Below are positions 59,494-64,000 of a DNA stretch of 64,000 nucleotides, in pieces; positions within the stretch are counted from its first letter, which is position 1; each line of letters opens with the position of its first letter. The DNA comes from Tritrichomonas musculus. Its lineage: Eukaryota > Parabasalia > Tritrichomonadida > Tritrichomonadidae. Under the pieces are notes generated by a model, which was not told the DNA's origin, searched no databases, and was given only the letters and a program-made list of their open reading frames with translations. The DNA is taken from the NCBI GenBank assembly GCA_039105265.1, contig JAPFFF010000039.1, positions 124,001 through 188,000 of the forward strand, written 5' to 3'. Made by a program: the position numbers and the translations under genes.

Positions 59494-62400
59494 ATGTTAA
59501 ACATGAACAAGGACATTGAAGATAATTTTTTAGATGCTATTGGAGATGTCTATGCTGATACAAAATCACAGTTTCGTCGTGAATATAATCGACGTGCTAA
59601 ACAATACCAAAAGAAAGACAAATTTAAAGAAGAAATGAGGAAGCTCATGATTCCTGCAGGACAAGGTATTGGTTTTGCTACAGACATCAATCAAGATGAA
59701 GATAAGAGGTACGCATTTACGGAAGCACTACGACAGATACATAAAAAGAAAAATGTTGGAAGACCTATTGTTAAAGCAATTGCACTTGATGGAACTCACA
59801 AGTACTTCACACTCAGTGATAAGCACAACATCGAAAGTACATTAGGTCATATAACAGGAGAACTTGATTTAAGTGAAGACCAATCAGACACTAATCCATA
59901 TATCTCAAACATGTTCATTCCAGTTCGATATGAGGTACAATTTATTGACATGAACAAAACAAATGATGGTGTTCATTTTAGAACCAAGATGCAAGATATG
60001 GATACTCATGAAATCTATGATGATGAAGTCGAAATTGATGAAGACTATCGAAATACACCAGAAGGTAGTTTTTTCCCATACATCAATCTATCACCTATAG
60101 ACTTATCTACATACCAAATCTTTCATGAGGTAAGGAAAGAGAACTACAGAGATAATTGTTTTGTATATGCTTGTATACAATCAGGTGTGTTCACTGATGA
60201 TGAAATAGATGACTTACGATTTTTTGTTCAAACAAGAGCCATACCTAATAACAAGATAGAAGAAGTAGCTAAAAAGTTCAAGTGCAATTTTAGTATCATT
60301 AGAATTGTTGAACAACCTGATAAATACAAGTATGAAACAAGAATCAACACCAGAAAGAAAAAATGGTCTGTTGATTTTAAAAGAGAAGTTAACCTGATAT
60401 TGTTCAAAGACCATTATATGCTCAACAGGAAAATACCTTGTACATTATTCTACCTTCAACACTATGAAGAACTTGATAGAACATTTGCATATATGCCTTT
60501 TGACAAAAGATGTATGATAGCAAGATTGGAGAAAAATGGAAAGACTGTCAAAGACTATAAACATGAAGGAATCAAACCAATAACCTTTTTCCAAAAGATG
60601 TTTGAGTTACATCTATTTGAAGAAATCAAAGCATGCGAAATGGATATTATCAACACAACTGAATATGAACATGTTAATGACTATGTAAGTCTCGAATATA
60701 ATGCAGAACAGAGTACAAGACTCATTGAGAATAATAAAAAGAAACAAAATACATGGTCAAGGATTTATTATAGCGACTTCGAAACAAACTCTACAGTCAG
60801 TCCACATATACCATATCTCAATTGTACTATCTTTCGAGATGGTGCCAACATACATAAAATATCTATTCAAGGTGAAGATTGTGGACAGAAGCTCTTGAAT
60901 TATTTATGGAGTGGCTCATTAACATATTTTCATAACCTCAAGTATGATGCATGTTTTTTCATTAACACACCTGGATGGGATACACAGATAACAGAACGAA
61001 GTGGAACTGTGTTGCAAATCATCATGACATTATTCGAAGAAGGTACAAGGAAAGTCAAAAAGCGATTAACATTCAGGAACTCATATAGTATAATACCTCA
61101 AGCATTAAGTAAATTTGCTACAATGTTCAACCTCAATGTTCACAAGGAAGTCATGGCATATAAGCTATATACACAAGAGAACATTCAAAGAAGAATTGTT
61201 GATGCTACTGAGTTCCAACAGCAATACATCGATGAAAATGCAGATAAGTTATCGAAAGCACAACTTGATGCAAACTGCAAGCAGATTATCGAAAATGCAA
61301 AAATCGCAAATTGCTATAATGATGGCAAAATCGACATCATTAAATATGCCATCTTCTATTGTTTCAAGGACTGTATTGTTTTGATGAAGGGAATGGAAAA
61401 ATTTAATGAAGACCTGAAAGCAGTCTTTAAAGAAACAAAGACAGATATGTATGGTGTTCATGATTTTATATCTATAAGTGCTATTGGATACTGCTTTGCC
61501 AAGAAATATGGTTGCTTTGATGGATGTTATGAACTATCAGGTAAGTGTCAAGACTTCATACAACGATGTGTCTCTGGTGGAAGAACAATGACAGCAGGTA
61601 ATGAAAAGCAATACATCGAAGGAAAGATACAAGACTTTGATGCAGTTAGCTTATATCCATCTGCAATGTATGTTATGGATGGTATACCATTAGGAAGACC
61701 TAAAGTAATATCACAAGGTACAACACATGAACAACTTATGCAATATGATACATTCTTTATCGAAGTCAACATCAAGAAACTCGAATGTAAATCAAAAGAG
61801 CCATATAAATTTGGACAAGTATTTACAAGGAATGAAGCAGGTAGTAAAATATTCGGCAATTTCCTTGTTGACCATTATTATATCGATAAAGTAGGTCTCA
61901 TGGACTTGTTCGAATTTTATGATGTTGAATATGAGTTAATACGTGGCTATTACTTTGATGAAGGATTTAACAAGAAAATCAATGAGTTCATTGAGAAGCT
62001 CTTTAATCTCAGGGCAAGTTATAAAAAGCAAAAGAACCCTCTTGAACAAACAATAAAGCTCCTCCTCAACTCCATATATGGCAAGTCAATATTGAAAGCA
62101 ACAAAGACTGAAACCAAGACAGTACCAAAAAGCCAACTATACAAGTACCTCTGGAGGAACTACAACTTTATCAAGGAGGTTGTTGAAGATGCTAATATTG
62201 ATAAGTGCTATGTCAAGAAGTTGAAACCAATTAATGACCATTTCAACCTACCTCAATTTGGTGCAAGCGTTCTCTCTTGGAGTAAGCACTTAATGAACAG
62301 GGTTATGGCTACAGCTGAGCAAGCAGGTATACCTATCTTTTATCAAGATACTGATAGTATGCATGTACTTGAAAAAGATGTACCAAGGATAGCTGACTTA

Positions 62401-62778
62401 TTCCAGTTCAAGTATCATCAACCTCTTATTGGAAAAAATATGTGTCAGTTTCATAATGACTTTGATGAGTTCGAAGGTAGTCAAGGGGAAATACACTCAA
62501 GAAAACTCATTGCACTTGGTAAAAAGAGCTACCTCGATATCTTGGTTGATGAACAAGGAAATGAAGGATATCATATTAGACTCAAAGGAATTCCAAAACA
62601 AGTTATTCTCAACAAGTGCAAAAGGATGGATATCTCAGTTGAAGAGCTTTTTGAAAGAATGCATGAAGGAGAAAGTATGACATTTGATTTGTTGGATGGT
62701 TCGAATGCATTCAGGAAGTCAAAGACATTTCAACAAACCAACTTACCTAAATTTGCACGTACTCTTAGGTTTACTTAG
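59494..62778 (+). CDS. Polinton protein-primed DNA polymerase B
   Basis: 1094 residues from ATG 59494 (a second ATG at 59503 is equally plausible; the frame extends upstream only with a TTG). N-terminal about 1-400 includes an OTU-like segment (RDNCFVYACIQSGVFTDDEI) seen in Polinton polymerases. The 3'-5' exonuclease starts with Exo I (YYSDFETNSTV, about residue 425). Polymerase motifs are A (FDAVSLYPSAMY, about 714), B (LLLNSIYGKS, about 855) and C (YQDTDSMHV, about 950), ending with the KGIPKQV-type thumb segment. It copies the linear element using a terminal protein primer. It overlaps the next, convergent gene by 8 nt. Confidence 0.9.
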   Translation: MLNMNKDIEDNFLDAIGDVYADTKSQFRREYNRRAKQYQKKDKFKEEMRKLMIPAGQGIGFATDINQDEDKRYAFTEALRQIHKKKNVGRPIVKAIALDGTHKYFTLSDKHNIESTLGHITGELDLSEDQSDTNPYISNMFIPVRYEVQFIDMNKTNDGVHFRTKMQDMDTHEIYDDEVEIDEDYRNTPEGSFFPYINLSPIDLSTYQIFHEVRKENYRDNCFVYACIQSGVFTDDEIDDLRFFVQTRAIPNNKIEEVAKKFKCNFSIIRIVEQPDKYKYETRINTRKKKWSVDFKREVNLILFKDHYMLNRKIPCTLFYLQHYEELDRTFAYMPFDKRCMIARLEKNGKTVKDYKHEGIKPITFFQKMFELHLFEEIKACEMDIINTTEYEHVNDYVSLEYNAEQSTRLIENNKKKQNTWSRIYYSDFETNSTVSPHIPYLNCTIFRDGANIHKISIQGEDCGQKLLNYLWSGSLTYFHNLKYDACFFINTPGWDTQITERSGTVLQIIMTLFEEGTRKVKKRLTFRNSYSIIPQALSKFATMFNLNVHKEVMAYKLYTQENIQRRIVDATEFQQQYIDENADKLSKAQLDANCKQIIENAKIANCYNDGKIDIIKYAIFYCFKDCIVLMKGMEKFNEDLKAVFKETKTDMYGVHDFISISAIGYCFAKKYGCFDGCYELSGKCQDFIQRCVSGGRTMTAGNEKQYIEGKIQDFDAVSLYPSAMYVMDGIPLGRPKVISQGTTHEQLMQYDTFFIEVNIKKLECKSKEPYKFGQVFTRNEAGSKIFGNFLVDHYYIDKVGLMDLFEFYDVEYELIRGYYFDEGFNKKINEFIEKLFNLRASYKKQKNPLEQTIKLLLNSIYGKSILKATKTETKTVPKSQLYKYLWRNYNFIKEVVEDANIDKCYVKKLKPINDHFNLPQFGASVLSWSKHLMNRVMATAEQAGIPIFYQDTDSMHVLEKDVPRIADLFQFKYHQPLIGKNMCQFHNDFDEFEGSQGEIHSRKLIALGKKSYLDILVDEQGNEGYHIRLKGIPKQVILNKCKRMDISVEELFERMHEGESMTFDLLDGSNAFRKSKTFQQTNLPKFARTLRFT

Positions 62779-63511
62779 TTATAACATCATTGATATCAGT
62801 CGAGTTGGATGGTTTAATTTTGATAGTTATGAACAAAGGACTTTTTAACAATATCGGCTGGTATTGAAAATCTACTAAACTTAATTCTAAAAACTTTAAT
62901 GAATCTGTAAATGTTTTTATTTTTAAAGGCTTACCCTCAGTCTCGAAATCATAGATAAGTGGTTTCTTATCTACAGTGAAGGTATTTATTGTACCTATAA
63001 CTGAAGGTGTATATTGCTGTTCACCTATATTCGAGTATATGGCATTACCTTGTAGTGATACTAGATACAACTTAGTATGATTTAATATTGGTATATCTTT
63101 TATTATATAGGTTGTATTAGCAGGTAACTCTAAAGGCAATGGAGTATTATAAAGACCAGTTACTAATGCAGCTCGATGAGTTAAAGACGTAATGGTAGTC
63201 TTCATTGTGGTTTTTATTTGGAATGTTCTTGTTTCTTGTTTATACTCCCATTGAAACCAAGACATTAAATTTAATACCGATTGTAATTCTTTGATTGTAT
63301 AAGAAAATTTAGGAGTTCGAAAATAGGCTTTAATAGGTACTGAATCACTTGACATCTCAATATAATCTTCATCATTGGTTAACAGAATATTACTCAAGGT
63401 GCTTAATGAAGATACATAATACTTGACATATTTACACTTCCAAGGTATATCTAAATTAACTGATACCTTATTATATTCATCTGCATTTGTGCTTTGTACT
63501 GATACTAGCAT
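62771..63511 (-). CDS. Polinton beta-rich protein, possible second virion protein
   Basis: 246 residues from ATG. Beta-rich throughout (YNKVSVNLDIPWKCKYVKYY, TRTFQIKTTMKTTITSLTHR, TKLYLVSLQGNAIYSNIGEQ), closing with FLELSLVDFQYQPILLKSPL and FITIKIKPS. The last part recalls the closing pattern of Polinton/adintovirus minor structural proteins, in which a preferred L-x-D-x-x-x-x-P segment precedes a terminal strand. This is pattern-level inference. It is encoded tail-to-tail with the polymerase and divergently (16 nt) from the next gene. Confidence 0.5.
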   Translation of the reverse strand: MLVSVQSTNADEYNKVSVNLDIPWKCKYVKYYVSSLSTLSNILLTNDEDYIEMSSDSVPIKAYFRTPKFSYTIKELQSVLNLMSWFQWEYKQETRTFQIKTTMKTTITSLTHRAALVTGLYNTPLPLELPANTTYIIKDIPILNHTKLYLVSLQGNAIYSNIGEQQYTPSVIGTINTFTVDKKPLIYDFETEGKPLKIKTFTDSLKFLELSLVDFQYQPILLKSPLFITIKIKPSNSTDINDVITK

Positions 63512-63527
63512 TTTATTATATCCTAAA

Positions 63528-64000
63528 ATGTCAATTAAAGTTTATTCTTTGTTATCAGGAGAAACAGAGAAGCTAAAAGACAAAGACATAGAGATAAGTG
63601 TTAATGATGAAAACAACATCGATATCATAAGAGGTGGAGACCCTAAAGATTATCCAAAATTCAGTTGCTTATATAATAAGGAAGAGATAGACATAAAATT
63701 GGTTAGTGACTATCTGGATAAAAATGGGCTCGAGTCTTTTGGTGCTCTTAACATTATGGGAGGTAAAGGTATATATACATGGAATACTGATGGTACACTA
63801 ACGACAAAAATACAATATTGTGCTAGTCTCAATAAACTATATGAAAGATTAAGAGACAGTGCTAAAAATTTAGAAGTCTTTTTAACCAAAATGAGGGAAG
63901 ATGTAGATTCTGGTATTGCACCCGGAGCTACCTTAAAATATTTCACTGGAGAGATAAGTGATAAAGATATAATAGAAGAAGAATATGATGTTAGTACATA
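63528..64000 (+). CDS. Polinton protein, unknown, truncated by the window edge
   Basis: The frame from ATG 63528 stays open for 157 codons to the edge. Product begins MSIKVYSLLSGETEKLKDKD and continues with GALNIMGGKGIYTWNTDGTL and LNKLYERLRDSAKNLEVFLT, a mixed globular profile. No family recognised. It shares a 16-nt divergent promoter gap with the gene at 62771-63511. Confidence 0.55.
   Translation, partial: MSIKVYSLLSGETEKLKDKDIEISVNDENNIDIIRGGDPKDYPKFSCLYNKEEIDIKLVSDYLDKNGLESFGALNIMGGKGIYTWNTDGTLTTKIQYCASLNKLYERLRDSAKNLEVFLTKMREDVDSGIAPGATLKYFTGEISDKDIIEEEYDVST

Larger units (their letters stand above)
46169..64000. mobile_element. Polinton (Maverick), left part; continues past the right edge
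   Basis: A dense block of about 19 genes on both strands with little spacing. It includes the Polinton hallmark set: protein-primed DNA polymerase B, retroviral-type integrase, adenovirus-type protease, FtsK/HerA-type packaging ATPase and a double-jelly-roll major capsid protein. An HNH nuclease and a bZIP-like protein are also present. All genes visible here read open, so the element looks whole as far as the window goes and is probably young. The left boundary is placed provisionally before the GC-rich hairpin and tandem-repeat zone at 46.17-46.44 kb. The opposite terminal repeat and the target duplication lie outside the window, so neither end is proven. Length in window is nearly 18 kb, within the family's usual 15-25 kb. 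Confidence 0.85.

Noticed and set aside
46785-63530. TAAATG/TAAAATG at many Polinton start codons as a poxvirus-like late promoter
   Set aside because: The same words precede several host genes (2267, 24148, 28193, 31583), so base composition explains them.

Overview
The window looks like nuclear DNA of a parabasalid protist, Trichomonas or more likely a Tritrichomonas-type species. The DNA is very AT-rich. Host genes appear intronless and belong to families hugely expanded in trichomonads: BspA-like leucine-rich repeat proteins, BTB and F5/8-type-C proteins, DUF3447/ankyrin proteins, Cys-rich membrane proteins and RhoGEF-kelch proteins. Several genes have a TCA(C/T)T(T/A) initiator just upstream of the ATG. 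Several stop codons form the TAAA tetranucleotide used as poly(A) signal in this group. A capsid-bearing Polinton (Maverick) fills the right end.

Left third (1-22 kb). A BspA-like gene runs off the left edge (minus strand). It is followed by a 2010-residue repeat protein (2267-8299) made of modules almost identical at DNA level. Then come a 3.0-kb inverted-repeat element inserted in a T tract, a decayed Cys-rich membrane-protein gene (11836-13470), a cluster of non-autonomous DNA transposons (a 0.8-kb TA-flanked element and a 1.2-kb MULE-like element with a 10-bp target duplication), and an intact RhoGEF-kelch gene (17235-19985).

Middle (21-42 kb). Coiled-coil/F5/8C protein, DUF3447 protein followed by a strikingly periodic ankyrin array, prenylated BspA-like protein, Sel1-like protein, iron-containing alcohol dehydrogenase, tRNA-Ala(CGC), secretory Hsp70-like chaperone, tRNA-Val(TAC) and a BTB-F5/8C protein. 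Gene-poor stretches hold fold-back elements and minisatellites.

Right third (42-64 kb). A broken SF2 (origin-binding-protein-like) helicase fossil of viral type carries a nested 1.25-kb TA-flanked DNA transposon. From about 46.2 kb to the right edge lies a Polinton that looks whole as far as it is visible. It has an HNH nuclease, adenain/Ulp1-type protease, integrase, packaging ATPase, major capsid protein, bZIP-like protein, protein-primed DNA polymerase B and about ten unassigned genes. Only its probable left end is in the window, so its length (more than 17 kb) and its terminal repeats cannot be closed here.

The most unusual signals are three. The ankyrin array has complete 33-codon repeats separated by spacers of 88-91 nt, five of them starting with a stop codon at the same place. 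A short G-(V/I/T)-Q-T motif like a dynein-light-chain LC8 ligand recurs across separate Polinton proteins and, in a related form, in the host repeat protein. Several fold-back elements have well-defined ends.
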